Source: an uncultured Aquimarina sp.
GTDB taxonomy: Bacteria > Bacteroidota > Bacteroidia > Flavobacteriales > Flavobacteriaceae
Length of the DNA stretch: 64,000 bases
NCBI GenBank assembly: GCA_947501475.1
Contig: CANMWA010000007.1
Location: forward strand, 124,001 to 188,000
Reading direction: 5' to 3'
Positions 9,776 through 18,953 of this stretch are shown one piece after another. The position numbers and the translations under genes were made by a program. The notes beneath the pieces were generated by a model. That model had not been told where the DNA came from and searched no databases. It worked only from the letters and a program-made list of their open reading frames with translations. Within the stretch, counting starts at the first letter, position 1; the number at the start of each line of letters is the position of its first letter.

Positions 9776-10543
9776 ATGAGAACTATCTTATACCTAGTTT
9801 TGATATGCTTGAATGTTAACATTATTAGTGCTCAATTTACTGAATCTCCTATTGCCAACAAGCAGTTTATTAAATTTCAAAAAACAGAATTTAAACCCAA
9901 AAAAAGTTTATTTAGTAAAAGGATAATTCCGGTAGCGTTAATCTCGGCAGGATTTTTACTTTCTACTAGTGATTTTGAAAAATCACTTCAAAAAAACATT
10001 AGAAATGCTGTAGGTAGCGATTTCTACTCTAGTATCGATGACTATACGCGATATGCTCCTGTAGTGCAATTATACGCTGCAGATATCCTTGGAGCACAAG
10101 CAAAAAATCATTGGTTTGATCAAACAAAGAATCTTTTAATTTCATCTTTAATTAGCAATGGTGCATCGACTATATTAAAAAAACAAATTGATAAAAAAAG
10201 ACCCGGAGAGTCTACACATCCAAATTCATTCCCATCGGGTCATACGACCACTGCATTTACTACAGCTACTGTTTTGTATGAAGAATTTATAGACACAAAT
10301 CCAATTTTGGCCTATAGCGGATATTTATTTGCAATTTCAACAGGTGGTTTAAGGTTAATGAATAACGCACATTACCTTTCGGATGTAATGGTGGGTGCAG
10401 GAATTGGTATCCTAGCAACGAGACTTGTATATCATTTTGATCATCTTATATCATGGAATCCTTTCAAAAAATCTGATAGAATAGCCTTTGTTCCTCAGTT
10501 TAATAATGACGAATTAGGGGTGTATTTTACAATGACATTTTAA
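9776..10543 (+). CDS. PAP2-family phosphatase (lipid phosphatase type)
   Basis: A 255-residue protein with an N-terminal signal sequence (cleavage near IISAQ). The three PAP2 phosphatase motifs are present: a K-x6-R-P motif ending KKRPGE (R142), PSGH at about 153-156, and R193-x5-H199-x3-D203 (RLMNNAHYLSD). Several hydrophobic segments between them suggest that it sits in or against a membrane. PAP2 enzymes remove phosphate from phosphatidic acid, undecaprenyl pyrophosphate or lipid A; which substrate is used cannot be told. It is a single gene with a terminator just downstream. Confidence 0.9.
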   Translation: MRTILYLVLICLNVNIISAQFTESPIANKQFIKFQKTEFKPKKSLFSKRIIPVALISAGFLLSTSDFEKSLQKNIRNAVGSDFYSSIDDYTRYAPVVQLYAADILGAQAKNHWFDQTKNLLISSLISNGASTILKKQIDKKRPGESTHPNSFPSGHTTTAFTTATVLYEEFIDTNPILAYSGYLFAISTGGLRLMNNAHYLSDVMVGAGIGILATRLVYHFDHLISWNPFKKSDRIAFVPQFNNDELGVYFTMTF

Positions 10544-10559
10544 ATACAATAGCCCTCAA

Positions 10560-10606
10560 GGGGAAATACCCCTGTACAAAATTGCGGGGTTTCCCTCTTT
10601 TCTTAC
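10560..10606 (+). terminator. Terminator after the PAP2 gene
   Basis: GGGAAATACCCC pairs with GGGGTTTCCC across a 13-base loop with a small bulge, followed by TCTTTTCTT. It lies directly after the PAP2 stop. Confidence 0.7.
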
Positions 10607-10690
10607 ATTGAAGGATGTCCTACTTTTGAAACAAATAGAACAATCGTTTATAAATAAATCGCAGTCACATAAATTTTTAAATCAATATCA

Positions 10691-11026
10691 ATGATTAGAT
10701 CAAACAAAATAGAAAGTTATAGCATCAAAATCATTAGTAATTATGCCGATGGCGGTGGGTATCAAATTGGATTTGTGTATTTATATGGAGAAAACTCTAA
10801 ATACCTTGGACAATTTGGTATCATTAAAGATGGAGAAACCTTGCCACAAAACTTACAATTTGATGATGGTACTGTATGTGTTTATTTTAACGAGAAAGAA
10901 TTGCAACCAATCATAAACATCCTTAAAAATCAAAGTCCTGTATATTTAAAATTTAACACCAGCTATAGATGGGGGTTGCTGGAAACAGGCAAAAAATCAG
11001 TAAGCAAAAAAGAGCTTGCTGCATAA
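10691..11026 (+). CDS. Small protein of unknown function
   Basis: A 111-residue protein without signal peptide or membrane segment. The composition suggests a beta-rich small domain: YSIKIISNYADGGGYQIGF, then VYLYGENSKYLGQFGII, then YLKFNTSYRWGLLETGKKS. It resembles conserved hypothetical proteins common in flavobacteria, but I cannot name a family or function. It stands alone between a terminator and a palindromic non-coding element. Confidence 0.6.
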   Translation: MIRSNKIESYSIKIISNYADGGGYQIGFVYLYGENSKYLGQFGIIKDGETLPQNLQFDDGTVCVYFNEKELQPIINILKNQSPVYLKFNTSYRWGLLETGKKSVSKKELAA

Positions 11027-11029
11027 TTA

Positions 11030-11200
11030 TCAAAAGATCTAAAAAGATCCGTTTTACGAATACTCTCATTTAATGTATGGGCCAGTCGACAACGAGAGAA
11101 TAAAAAAATATAAATTGTGAAAAATGTAATTGGTTCACAATCGACAACAGTGGAAGTACATTAAACCAATAGTAAAACGAACCTTTTTAGATCTTTTTGA
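11030..11200. repeat. MITE-like inverted-repeat element 1
   Basis: The ends form long imperfect inverted repeats: 11030-11057 (core AGATCTAAAAAGATCCG) pairs with 11172-11200, followed inward by GTTTTAC/GTAAAAC and (C)ATTTAATGTA/TACATTAAA(C). Two direct copies of TCGACAAC lie inside. Total length is about 170 bp, with no coding capacity. It could be a miniature transposable element or a large stem-loop at the 3' side of the 111-residue gene. Confidence 0.55.
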
Positions 11201-11388
11201 TCTAGAAAAAGAACCCAAGAGTGTAACTTGATAAATATATCCTCAAAAAGCTACAATCTTATTCCTTTCATTTAAAGAAGCATTACCAGAAAACTTCAAA
11301 AAACTACAAAAAAACCTTAAAAAAAGGTTACATATAAAACATATGCACAAGATAAGATTGCTCTTTACATAGTGTAAAAACAATTAAT
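11201..11388. other. Intergenic stretch upstream of the beta-propeller gene
   Basis: AT-rich DNA with several AAAAAC runs. No open frame or clear structure is visible apart from the promoter element that follows. Confidence 0.45.
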
Positions 11389-11396
11389 TATCTTTG
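11389..11396 (+). promoter_or_regulatory. -7 element of the beta-propeller gene
   Basis: TATCTTTG matches TAnnTTTG and lies 45-52 bp before the start codon. The nearest upstream TTG (11358-11360) is spaced too far for an ideal -33 box. Confidence 0.45.
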
Positions 11397-11440
11397 CAAC
11401 AATCAGAGAATTAATTGTTTAAAAATTCTACTATTATAAA

Positions 11441-14299
11441 ATGTCTTATATGAAAAACAGAACTACCTACTATAAAATAATTACTGTCACTTTTGCAATT
11501 TCATTATTAGCATGGTTGTTATATCCTAATTTCTATATGAATAACAGGAGTGCTTATGAATCATTTTTAGTAGAAACTCAACAAAAAGCATATGCATCAC
11601 CTGGTAAACTCAATGGTAAAAAACCCGATAGACCAGATTTTGCTGCGCTTCATGAATATCTTACTACTCTAGATCCAAGTACTAAGACTGTGCCCAGAGA
11701 ACGATTATTAAAATCATATCAACAAACCAAAGCACAGACTCTTAAGAGTAAATTGATTAAAAAAAATGAGGAGGATCAAATCCAATGGAAAAATGTTCCT
11801 GCTAATATATCCGGTAGAATAAGAAAAATGGTTTTTGATCCTTCGGATCTTACCAATAAAAAAATATGGGCTGGATCAGTGACTGGTGGATTATGGTATA
11901 ATAATGATGCCACCAATCCAGATTCTTCCTGGGAAAATGTTTCTGGATTTTTTGAAAATCTATCTGTTGGAGCCATCGCTTTTGATCCCGGTAACGCTGA
12001 TGTAATGTATGTGGGAACCGGAGAATCTTATACCGCAGTAAATATCTATCGAGAATCTTCGGGTCGAGGTACCGGTATATGGAAATCTACTGATCATGGT
12101 ATAACATGGCAGCTCTTAGCTAACAGTACAGATTTTGCATATACTAATGACATTTTAATAAGAGATGAAGGAGGTACAACTGTACTATATGCTGCAGTAG
12201 CCTCGGGTACATACAAAGGCGCTGCACAAGGTTCTAATTCAACAAATGGATTATATCGATCAGAAGATGGAGGTGTAAACTGGATACAAGTACTCCCAAA
12301 TATAATAGGAGACACTACACCTTATGCACCATCAGATATTGAAGAAGTAGCGGGTGGTAAATTATTGGTAGGTACCATGAGAAATATCGATGAAAATGGT
12401 GCTGGCGTTATATTAAGCTCAAATAATGGAATCAACTGGACCATAGATGATTCTTTTGCTACGACAAGATTTGATCCATCAACCGATCTGTATCCTGGTA
12501 GAATAAAATTTGCAGTCGCTCCTTCTAATCCAAATAGAGTATATGCAATAATAAGTGGAGGAATTAAGCGTGCATCAGGGTTTATTAGAGATTCAAGTTT
12601 TTTTTGTGTCATTTTACAATCTTTTGATGGTGGTACTACTTGGGCAGAATTTGCAGGTCCTAGTACCGCATTAAATTGGGGTGGTTGGGGATCACTAACC
12701 TGGCATGCCATGGCGCTGGGGGTAGATGCAAATGATGAAAACACTATTATCATAGGTGGTTTTAATAGTTTTAAATTAACAGGAACCGATACCGCAGATA
12801 TTGATCCAGAAACTACGGGTAAAAGATGGCAAGCTATTTCATACTGGTTGTCTGATCGAGTAGATTTTCCAGAGTTTGTGCATGCAGATCATCATACAGT
12901 TATGTATAAGCCTGGCTCTTCTGACGAAGTATTTATTTCCACAGATGGAGGTGTTTTCTATTCAAATAATATGACCACATCAAATGTTGCAGAATATCAA
13001 AATCCTGCAAATGTATTTCCTTCTTTTTTTGAAATCAACAAAAACCTGAACACCATTCAATATTATACCATAGGGTTGCACCCTGGTAAAGGAATTGATT
13101 TTTATTATGGTGGCACCCAGGATAATGGAACTTTAAGATATGATGGTACTCCAATTGATAAAACCGATATGGTAAGTGGTGGTGATGGTGTGTTTGCATT
13201 TGTAGATAAAGATGAGCCTAATATCACCATAACTTCGGTATACCATAATCAATATTTTATCTCTAGAGATGGTGGTATTACTTCAGAGTATATATCTAAT
13301 ATTGTTAGTGGAACTTTTATTAATGCCGTAGATTATAATTCGCAAATCAATACACTTTTTGCTAATGGCATGGGATTAGGCGGGGCAATCACATCTACTG
13401 ATAATCTAAATGTTGATGAATTGTTAAGAATAGAAATAAAGGAAAATGAAGTGATCACAAAATTTATTCCTTTAAATACAGGATCTACAGTACCTTATTC
13501 GAGCATAAAAGTTTCTCCTTATCAAAAAGCACCATCCGCTACTTTAATTATAGGTACACAATCAGGTAAGCTATTCAAAGTTACAAATGCCCAAAGTGAT
13601 ACTCCAGGTGTAACAGATATTGGTAGTACCTTATTTCCCACAGCCAATATATCAAGTATAGATATTGGTCAAAATGAAGCTGAACTCCTAGTTACTTTTT
13701 CAAATTACGGCATTAGTTCGGTTTGGTATACTAATGACGGAGGTGAATCATGGATAGAAAAAGAGGCAAACTTACCAGATATGCCAATACGATGGGGATT
13801 ATTTAATCCTACGAACTACTCTGAAGTGTTATTAGCAACAGAAATTGGTGTTTGGTCTACGAGTGATATAACATCAAAAACCTTAGAATGGTTCCCTAAA
13901 AATGAGTCTTTGGCCAATGTGAGAACAGATATGATAGCAATTCGCGAGTCAGACAGTAAAATTGTTGCCGCTACTCATGGTCGAGGTATGTTTGAAGCTA
14001 CACTAGCAGAACCAATAGGTACTGATCCTGATCCCGCTCCTCCTATTAACCCAAAAGAAATTTTTGCTATCTACCCTAACCCAACCGAAGATAAGTTTAC
14101 AATAAAATCAACACTAAAAGATATTGTATTCTATAAAGGGTCTATATACACTATCGAAGGGAGAATGATAGAGCAGTTTAATTATTGGATAAGTCAAGAA
14201 TTAACCATTGATTTAAGTCAGCAAGACCCTGGGATTTATTTAATAGATATGAGAGGAAAAGATGGTTCGCAAATAATCACAAAAATGGTAAAACAATAG
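11441..14299 (+). CDS. Large secreted BNR/sortilin-like beta-propeller protein with T9SS sorting domain
   Basis: A 952-residue secreted protein. It has an N-terminal hydrophobic segment (IITVTFAISLLAWLLY). At least six Asp-box-like repeats of the BNR/VPS10 type occur, for example STDHGITWQLL, SEDGGVNWIQVL, SSNNGINWTI, SFDGGTTWAEF and TNDGGESWIEK, which fold as beta-propellers. A Pro-rich linker (DPDPAPPINP) leads to a C-terminal type A sorting domain (IYPNPTEDKFTIKS ... PGIYLIDMRG) used by the type IX secretion system. Expected location is the cell surface or medium. Sialidase activity cannot be assumed, because Asp boxes also occur in non-enzymatic propellers. The start could also be the ATG at 11450. 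Confidence 0.88.
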   Translation: MSYMKNRTTYYKIITVTFAISLLAWLLYPNFYMNNRSAYESFLVETQQKAYASPGKLNGKKPDRPDFAALHEYLTTLDPSTKTVPRERLLKSYQQTKAQTLKSKLIKKNEEDQIQWKNVPANISGRIRKMVFDPSDLTNKKIWAGSVTGGLWYNNDATNPDSSWENVSGFFENLSVGAIAFDPGNADVMYVGTGESYTAVNIYRESSGRGTGIWKSTDHGITWQLLANSTDFAYTNDILIRDEGGTTVLYAAVASGTYKGAAQGSNSTNGLYRSEDGGVNWIQVLPNIIGDTTPYAPSDIEEVAGGKLLVGTMRNIDENGAGVILSSNNGINWTIDDSFATTRFDPSTDLYPGRIKFAVAPSNPNRVYAIISGGIKRASGFIRDSSFFCVILQSFDGGTTWAEFAGPSTALNWGGWGSLTWHAMALGVDANDENTIIIGGFNSFKLTGTDTADIDPETTGKRWQAISYWLSDRVDFPEFVHADHHTVMYKPGSSDEVFISTDGGVFYSNNMTTSNVAEYQNPANVFPSFFEINKNLNTIQYYTIGLHPGKGIDFYYGGTQDNGTLRYDGTPIDKTDMVSGGDGVFAFVDKDEPNITITSVYHNQYFISRDGGITSEYISNIVSGTFINAVDYNSQINTLFANGMGLGGAITSTDNLNVDELLRIEIKENEVITKFIPLNTGSTVPYSSIKVSPYQKAPSATLIIGTQSGKLFKVTNAQSDTPGVTDIGSTLFPTANISSIDIGQNEAELLVTFSNYGISSVWYTNDGGESWIEKEANLPDMPIRWGLFNPTNYSEVLLATEIGVWSTSDITSKTLEWFPKNESLANVRTDMIAIRESDSKIVAATHGRGMFEATLAEPIGTDPDPAPPINPKEIFAIYPNPTEDKFTIKSTLKDIVFYKGSIYTIEGRMIEQFNYWISQELTIDLSQQDPGIYLIDMRGKDGSQIITKMVKQ

Positions 14300-14321
14300 A
14301 ACCTTAATTATAAATTGTAAT

Positions 14322-14363
14322 AAAATAATAAAGCGAGCAGTAATATGTTCGCTTTATTATTTT
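14322..14363. terminator. Strong terminator after the beta-propeller gene
   Basis: AAAATAATAAAGCGA (14322-14336) and its exact complement (14349-14363) form a 15-bp perfect stem with a 12-base loop. A/T runs on both sides allow termination in either direction. Confidence 0.85.
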
Positions 14364-14415
14364 ATACCTGTTTAATTTTCAATATATTATAGAGTGACTT
14401 TTAAATCATACTTTC

Positions 14416-15492
14416 ATGAACAAAACTATATGGTTTATTATTCTGTTATGCATATACCAAGTACTTCAAGCGCAGGTAAACCCCAAGTTTTATAGTGTAA
14501 AATCTCATTATGGTTTTATCATTGCCCATACGCCAGATCTAAAACCTATATCACAAACAGAACCTTATGGGTTTCAAATAGAAATGAGTAAACTAAGAAC
14601 TAGCGACAAAGCATGGAAAACCTGTTTTTGTTATGGTAGGACTGGATTTTCTTTCACATACTTTAATTATGCTAATCCAGATGTACTAGGTAGTTCTTAT
14701 AATTTAATATACTTTGTAGAACCATACTTTACCTACAAAGGTCCTCTTAAATTTTCTCTCAGGGGATCTATCGGGGCTACTTATCTTGATACTATATTTG
14801 ATGAAGAATCGAACCCTACAAATCTTCTGTTTAGTACCAGATTGAGTTTTTATTTATCCTTATCTCTTAACCTCAACTATCATTTTAATTCCAAGTATGC
14901 TATAAATCTATCGGCAAATTACAATCATATATCTAACGGAGGGCAAAAACAACCCAATAAAGGCATGAATTTCCCTACGGTATCAATTGGATTTGATAAA
15001 ATCATCGACTATACTCCTTTAAAGCCTAAGCCAGAAGAATTAAAACAATATAATCGTTCATGGAGTTACTATCTGGGGTCATTTGCCAGTCTAAGATCGG
15101 CAGATCGAGAAGCCGAATCTACAAATCATCCTTTAATTGGTTTAATGGCAGGGGCATTAAAACCACTCTCTAGAATAAATGGATTTAATTTGGGTACAGA
15201 GTTATGGTATGACTGGTCTGATCGTAAAATAGCTCAACAGTTAGCTGTAGATGATTCTTCTTTTTCATCAGCAATCACCTTAGGGCATCATTTTTCTGTA
15301 GGTGATTTTTACTTTTTACAGCAATTTGGTGTCTATATGACCCGACCAAAAAACATTCAACCCAATTGGATGTATCAACGATACTCCTTTTGGTATCGAA
15401 TTGCTAATCGTTGGACCATCGGAGCTTCATTAATTACCTATGGTCGAAGAGCAGACCATATGGATGGTAGGTTAATTTATGTGCTTAACTAA
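14416..15492 (+). CDS. PagL-like lipid A deacylase / acyloxyacyl hydrolase family outer-membrane protein
   Basis: A 358-residue protein with a signal peptide (cleavage near LQAQ) and many alternating amphipathic strands, as in outer-membrane barrels. At about residues 171-192 it has NHISNGGQKQPNKGMNFPT followed by VSIGF, the conserved PagL-type region in which His171 and Ser173 would be the catalytic pair. PagL enzymes remove the 3-linked acyl chain of lipid A at the outer membrane. The rest of the protein, about 150 residues beyond a usual PagL, is again barrel-like and of unknown role. Transcribed alone, with a terminator after it. Confidence 0.75.
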   Translation: MNKTIWFIILLCIYQVLQAQVNPKFYSVKSHYGFIIAHTPDLKPISQTEPYGFQIEMSKLRTSDKAWKTCFCYGRTGFSFTYFNYANPDVLGSSYNLIYFVEPYFTYKGPLKFSLRGSIGATYLDTIFDEESNPTNLLFSTRLSFYLSLSLNLNYHFNSKYAINLSANYNHISNGGQKQPNKGMNFPTVSIGFDKIIDYTPLKPKPEELKQYNRSWSYYLGSFASLRSADREAESTNHPLIGLMAGALKPLSRINGFNLGTELWYDWSDRKIAQQLAVDDSSFSSAITLGHHFSVGDFYFLQQFGVYMTRPKNIQPNWMYQRYSFWYRIANRWTIGASLITYGRRADHMDGRLIYVLN

Positions 15493-15498
15493 AATAAA

Positions 15499-15533
15499 AA
15501 AACGGAGTTAGTTATTCACTGCCTCCGTTTTTA
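15499..15533 (+). terminator. Terminator after the PagL-like gene
   Basis: AAACGGAG (15500-15507) pairs with CTCCGTTT (15523-15530) over a 15-base loop, followed by T residues. Confidence 0.8.
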
Positions 15534-15620
15534 AAAAGTGTTTACGTCTCGTTAATAATACAATTATAACGAACCGCAAATATAATTTTTTAAACACGAA
15601 TAACAAATAATACCCTTATT

Positions 15621-15781
15621 ATACCGTTTACACTTTGAATTTACTATAATAAAATACTCTTTTTCGTATCTGTTTCAGGATAAAATTTAACCGTAGCTAT
15701 GGCTATGTTGAATTTTTATTCTTCACATAAACAAAAAATAGCTGATTTTCTTTTACAGTAAATTCAAAGTGTAAATGGTAT
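15621..15781. repeat. MITE-like inverted-repeat element 2
   Basis: Arms at 15621-15645 (ATACCGTTTACACTTTGAAT plus TTACT) and 15757-15781 are inverted complements with one mismatch in 25 positions, enclosing about 110 bp of non-coding DNA. The right arm ends 3 bp before the stop codon of the GspF gene. The length and near-perfect terminal repeats fit a miniature inverted-repeat element. Confidence 0.65.
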
Positions 15782-15784
15782 TAC

Positions 15785-16918
15785 TTAACCAATAACACTA
15801 CTTAATCTAAACATTGGCAAATACATCGCAATCAAAATCACACCAACAATAATCCCTACAAATATGGTTAACAAAGGATTAAGCACATTAGAGATTACTT
15901 GCGATTGATGCTTAACCTGCTGATTATATTGTTCATTCAACTTCTGGAAAATAAATTCTGTTTGATTAGTCTCTTCAGCAACGCGAACCATAGCGATCAT
16001 TTTTTTATCAAAAATCGGACTTTCACTAAAAGATTTACTTAGTGTCCCTCCAGAAAGGATAGTTTGCTTCGCTTTATGTAAACCATGCTGCAATGGATAG
16101 AAATTTATCATATTCTTTACCAGATCTATACTATCAACCATCGGTACCTTTGCCGAGGTTAACAATGAAATTGCTTGGGTAAATTGTGCCATATAGATTT
16201 TTCTAAAATAATTTCCCATAATAGGAAGTTTTAACTGAAAATTACCCATAGCCCTACGAAACCATTGTTTTTTTGAGGTATAAATAAGTCCTCCAATGCT
16301 AAGAATCGCAATAATTAGCAATAACAATCCATTATTACCCATAAAATCAGAAAAACTAATAATACCTTTGGTAATACCAGGAAGTTCTACATTATTTTGT
16401 TTAAAAATATCAACAAACATAGGCACTACATAACGCAACATAAAGATGATAACAATCAATGAGGTACATAGTACAATTATAGGATAGGTTAGTGATGATA
16501 TTATCTCTCTGCGCAATTCGTTCTTACGCTTATAAAACTCACTAAGCTCTAAAGTAATTTGTGCCAACTGCCCTGTTTGCTCACCTATTCTTATAGCATA
16601 ATACTCATAATCAGTAAAATTTTTATCCTTTTTAAGGATTTCAGAAAAAGAACTACCATCTACCAATTGCATTAGCATAGATGTCATTAATTTTTGATCT
16701 TTTTCTTTCTTTTGCGTTTCAGATAATAATTCGAGTCCACTTCTTAGATCTATTCCCGACTTTAAAAGCACACTAAGTTCGGCATACCATTGCTCCTTCT
16801 TTTTTGCATTAAACGCACTACCAAACAGAGTAATCTCTTTGGTTAATACCGCTGAGATATCAAAAGAAGAATCCCTTTTGATGTTTTGCTTTTTAGTATT
16901 CTCAATTTTTATTCCCAT
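15785..16918 (-). CDS. gspF: Type II secretion / type IV pilus inner-membrane protein GspF/PilC-like
   Basis: A 377-residue polytopic protein with the two-fold T2SSF architecture: a cytoplasmic domain beginning WYAELSVLLKSGIDLRSGL, a hydrophobic pair, a second copy beginning FTQAISLLTSAKVPMVDSI, and a C-terminal membrane anchor (LLTIFVGIIVGVILIAMYLPMF). In such machines it is the platform that couples the GspE ATPase to pseudopilus assembly. It is the last gene of the 13-gene leftward operon and begins 4 bases after the preceding pseudopilin stop. Confidence 0.93.
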   Translation of the reverse strand: MGIKIENTKKQNIKRDSSFDISAVLTKEITLFGSAFNAKKKEQWYAELSVLLKSGIDLRSGLELLSETQKKEKDQKLMTSMLMQLVDGSSFSEILKKDKNFTDYEYYAIRIGEQTGQLAQITLELSEFYKRKNELRREIISSLTYPIIVLCTSLIVIIFMLRYVVPMFVDIFKQNNVELPGITKGIISFSDFMGNNGLLLLIIAILSIGGLIYTSKKQWFRRAMGNFQLKLPIMGNYFRKIYMAQFTQAISLLTSAKVPMVDSIDLVKNMINFYPLQHGLHKAKQTILSGGTLSKSFSESPIFDKKMIAMVRVAEETNQTEFIFQKLNEQYNQQVKHQSQVISNVLNPLLTIFVGIIVGVILIAMYLPMFRLSSVIG

Positions 16919-16921
16919 GCG

Positions 16922-17383
16922 TTAAAAGTGTATCGTAGGATCATTATGTTTAAATACAAACAAACTATGTGATCTTTTGGTTTTATCAAAGATTAATTTT
17001 ATAGCATCAATAGCACCCGAATTGACCGATTTTCCTTCAAAATAAAACATTTTATCCTTTATTTTTAAAATATGGGTATCTACATCAGTCACAATACTAT
17101 CGGTATAGAATTGATATACTCTCTCTCGTATCGGCGAAAAAACCTTTAGTGTATTTTCTCTCGAATCCCACTCTGCATATGAAAATGTGTTAAAATCGAT
17201 AGTCAAAGCTGTTTGTAGCGATTGTAGTTGTGTTCTATATTCATAATTATCGCCAATAGTACGCATGTTATTTTGTACAATTCCCAACACTGTAAATGCT
17301 AACCCGGCTACAATAGCAGAAATCACAAGAACTACCATAATCTCGGTAAGTGTAAATGCCTTTATTTTTGAAATCGCTTTCAC
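16922..17383 (-). CDS. Pseudopilin (minor, H/J-like)
   Basis: A 153-residue protein with a class III prepilin signal: KAISKIKA followed by FTLTEIMVVLVISAIVAG, with Glu at +5 and Ala rather than Gly at -1. The first codon is GTG at 17383, overlapping the TGA of the previous gene (GTGA). The globular part is beta-rich (VYQFYTDSIVTDVDTHILKI). As a minor pseudopilin it would sit near the tip of the pseudopilus. The exact GspH/I/J assignment is not possible by eye. Confidence 0.82.
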   Translation of the reverse strand: MKAISKIKAFTLTEIMVVLVISAIVAGLAFTVLGIVQNNMRTIGDNYEYRTQLQSLQTALTIDFNTFSYAEWDSRENTLKVFSPIRERVYQFYTDSIVTDVDTHILKIKDKMFYFEGKSVNSGAIDAIKLIFDKTKRSHSLFVFKHNDPTIHF

Positions 17384-17694
17384 AGATTGATCAGTTTTTT
17401 TTCGTGCTCAATATTTTGCTTACTATACAATATCGTTGTATTATCTTTTCCTTTGGTAATCATAATTTCCCAACCGTCAAAATCCTCACTATACGGAAGC
17501 TTTATTTTCTCATGAATCACAAAATACTCGAGTTCTCTTACTCTATTTTCTATTGCACTTTGATCTCGTTGTATTTGATTTGCAAAAACATTATTAAAAC
17601 TCAAACTAGCAATCATAAATACAATAATAATCAATACCGAAGCGGTTAATACCTCGATTAAAGTAGCTGCTTTTATTTTTTTTAGTACAACCAT
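17380..17694 (-). CDS. Pseudopilin (minor, I-like)
   Basis: A short, 104-residue pseudopilin. Its signal VVLKKIKA precedes ATLIEVLTASVLIIIVFMI, with Glu at +5 and Ala at -1. The small globular part (about 60 residues) includes VRELEYFVIHEKIKLPYSED. Length and position between the two other minor pseudopilins suggest a GspI-like role, which is inference. It overlaps the previous gene by 13 bases and the next by 4, so translation is coupled. Confidence 0.8.
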   Translation of the reverse strand: MVVLKKIKAATLIEVLTASVLIIIVFMIASLSFNNVFANQIQRDQSAIENRVRELEYFVIHEKIKLPYSEDFDGWEIMITKGKDNTTILYSKQNIEHEKKLINL

Positions 17695-18953
17695 TTTGCT
17701 ATACTATTTTTTGAGTTTTCAAAAGGCAATCCTGCATAATCTTTTACAGGGTTAATCAATACTTTACCATTATAAATATGATTTAAATACACTGATCCAG
17801 ATTGTCTCGCAATACATTGTTGTGTGTACAAAGAACCTCTAATTATACCTTGAAAATCAGTATTCCCCTGGCAATATACCTCTCCTACGATTTCTGCTTT
17901 GGGCGCTATCTGTACATGTGTTTTAATTCGATCAGCTGTATTATTCTTTTTGTTCACATATACTATTGCTCCTTCAATAACAGTATCGGCCTCTATGTTT
18001 AGTAATGGTTTGGCATTTTGTATCTGATTATTATTTGCATTTTCGGGATACACATTCTGATCTAATAGTATTGCCGAAGATGGATATGATAAATAACATC
18101 GCTTTCCGATTTCAATATTTTTTGTTGCGATACATTGAAAACTACCTTGTACTCCATTTTTAATTTCGATTCTAGGAGCAATCAAGGTCACATGAGTAAG
18201 TTGCGAACCAGCACCAATGACTATTTTAGTTTTTGATTGAATCGTAATATTTCCTGTTATCTTTTCACTCTCTAAAAAGATTGGGGCTGTACTAAATAGT
18301 ATTTGGGATGGTTTCAAAAATGAGTTTTCAATTTCTTTTTCAATAGAAATTGGTTCGAAATCATTGATTAGTGATCCTTTAGAAATATACTCTAGATAGT
18401 TGATCCAATCGTGTTTTAATTTTGGCAATGATGTATTGCTTTCTATTGCTCTACCATAAAATAAGTTACTGCCCTGGTAATATGTTCCAGAAATATTACC
18501 TGCCTTTACCCCTTGCTTGGGGAGATAATTATTTCCTTCTAATCGGGTAGCACCAACGACCACCAAAGGAGAATTGGTATTCACCAAATACAAGTTAGGC
18601 GTTTTATCTGTTAATTTTGCCCCTGTATATGCAACTTTTATTGCTTTACGGTTATGCGCCTCAATTTCAGAATATTGTTGTAACCAAGCGCCTTGGTATT
18701 TTGAAAACTGTCTACTTGTTTTTGTGCCAGATGAAGAAATCAAGGTATCATTACTTACTGAAACATTAGCAAGGCTATTAAATAATTGTATGTTTACTTC
18801 TTCAAAAGCTTGCGTTAATTCTTGAGATTTGATTCTAAAAAAAGATTGTGCATGCGTAAGTAACAAAAAGGCACCTAGCAGTAATGCTACCAATACCGAA
18901 ATCAGTATGGCAAATTGCATTGCTTGTGCTTTTATTTTTGAAAAAATCCTCAA
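17682..18953 (-). CDS. Large GspK-like pseudopilin with a beta-helix-like domain
   Basis: A 423-residue protein with the operon's KIKA signal followed by a hydrophobic helix (QAMQFAILISVLVALLLGAF). Position +5 is Phe, not Glu; absence of Glu5 is typical of GspK, the large tip pseudopilin. The start is TTG at 18953, overlapping the preceding TGA (TTGA); no other start keeps the KIKA signal. From about residue 225 on, short repeating strands occur (GNITIQSKTKIVIGAGS, ADTVIEGAIVYVN, AEIVGEVYCQG) that look like a bactofilin or beta-helix fold. This domain is unusual for GspK and may be a lineage-specific tip. Confidence 0.68.
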   Translation of the reverse strand: MRIFSKIKAQAMQFAILISVLVALLLGAFLLLTHAQSFFRIKSQELTQAFEEVNIQLFNSLANVSVSNDTLISSSGTKTSRQFSKYQGAWLQQYSEIEAHNRKAIKVAYTGAKLTDKTPNLYLVNTNSPLVVVGATRLEGNNYLPKQGVKAGNISGTYYQGSNLFYGRAIESNTSLPKLKHDWINYLEYISKGSLINDFEPISIEKEIENSFLKPSQILFSTAPIFLESEKITGNITIQSKTKIVIGAGSQLTHVTLIAPRIEIKNGVQGSFQCIATKNIEIGKRCYLSYPSSAILLDQNVYPENANNNQIQNAKPLLNIEADTVIEGAIVYVNKKNNTADRIKTHVQIAPKAEIVGEVYCQGNTDFQGIIRGSLYTQQCIARQSGSVYLNHIYNGKVLINPVKDYAGLPFENSKNSIAKWLY

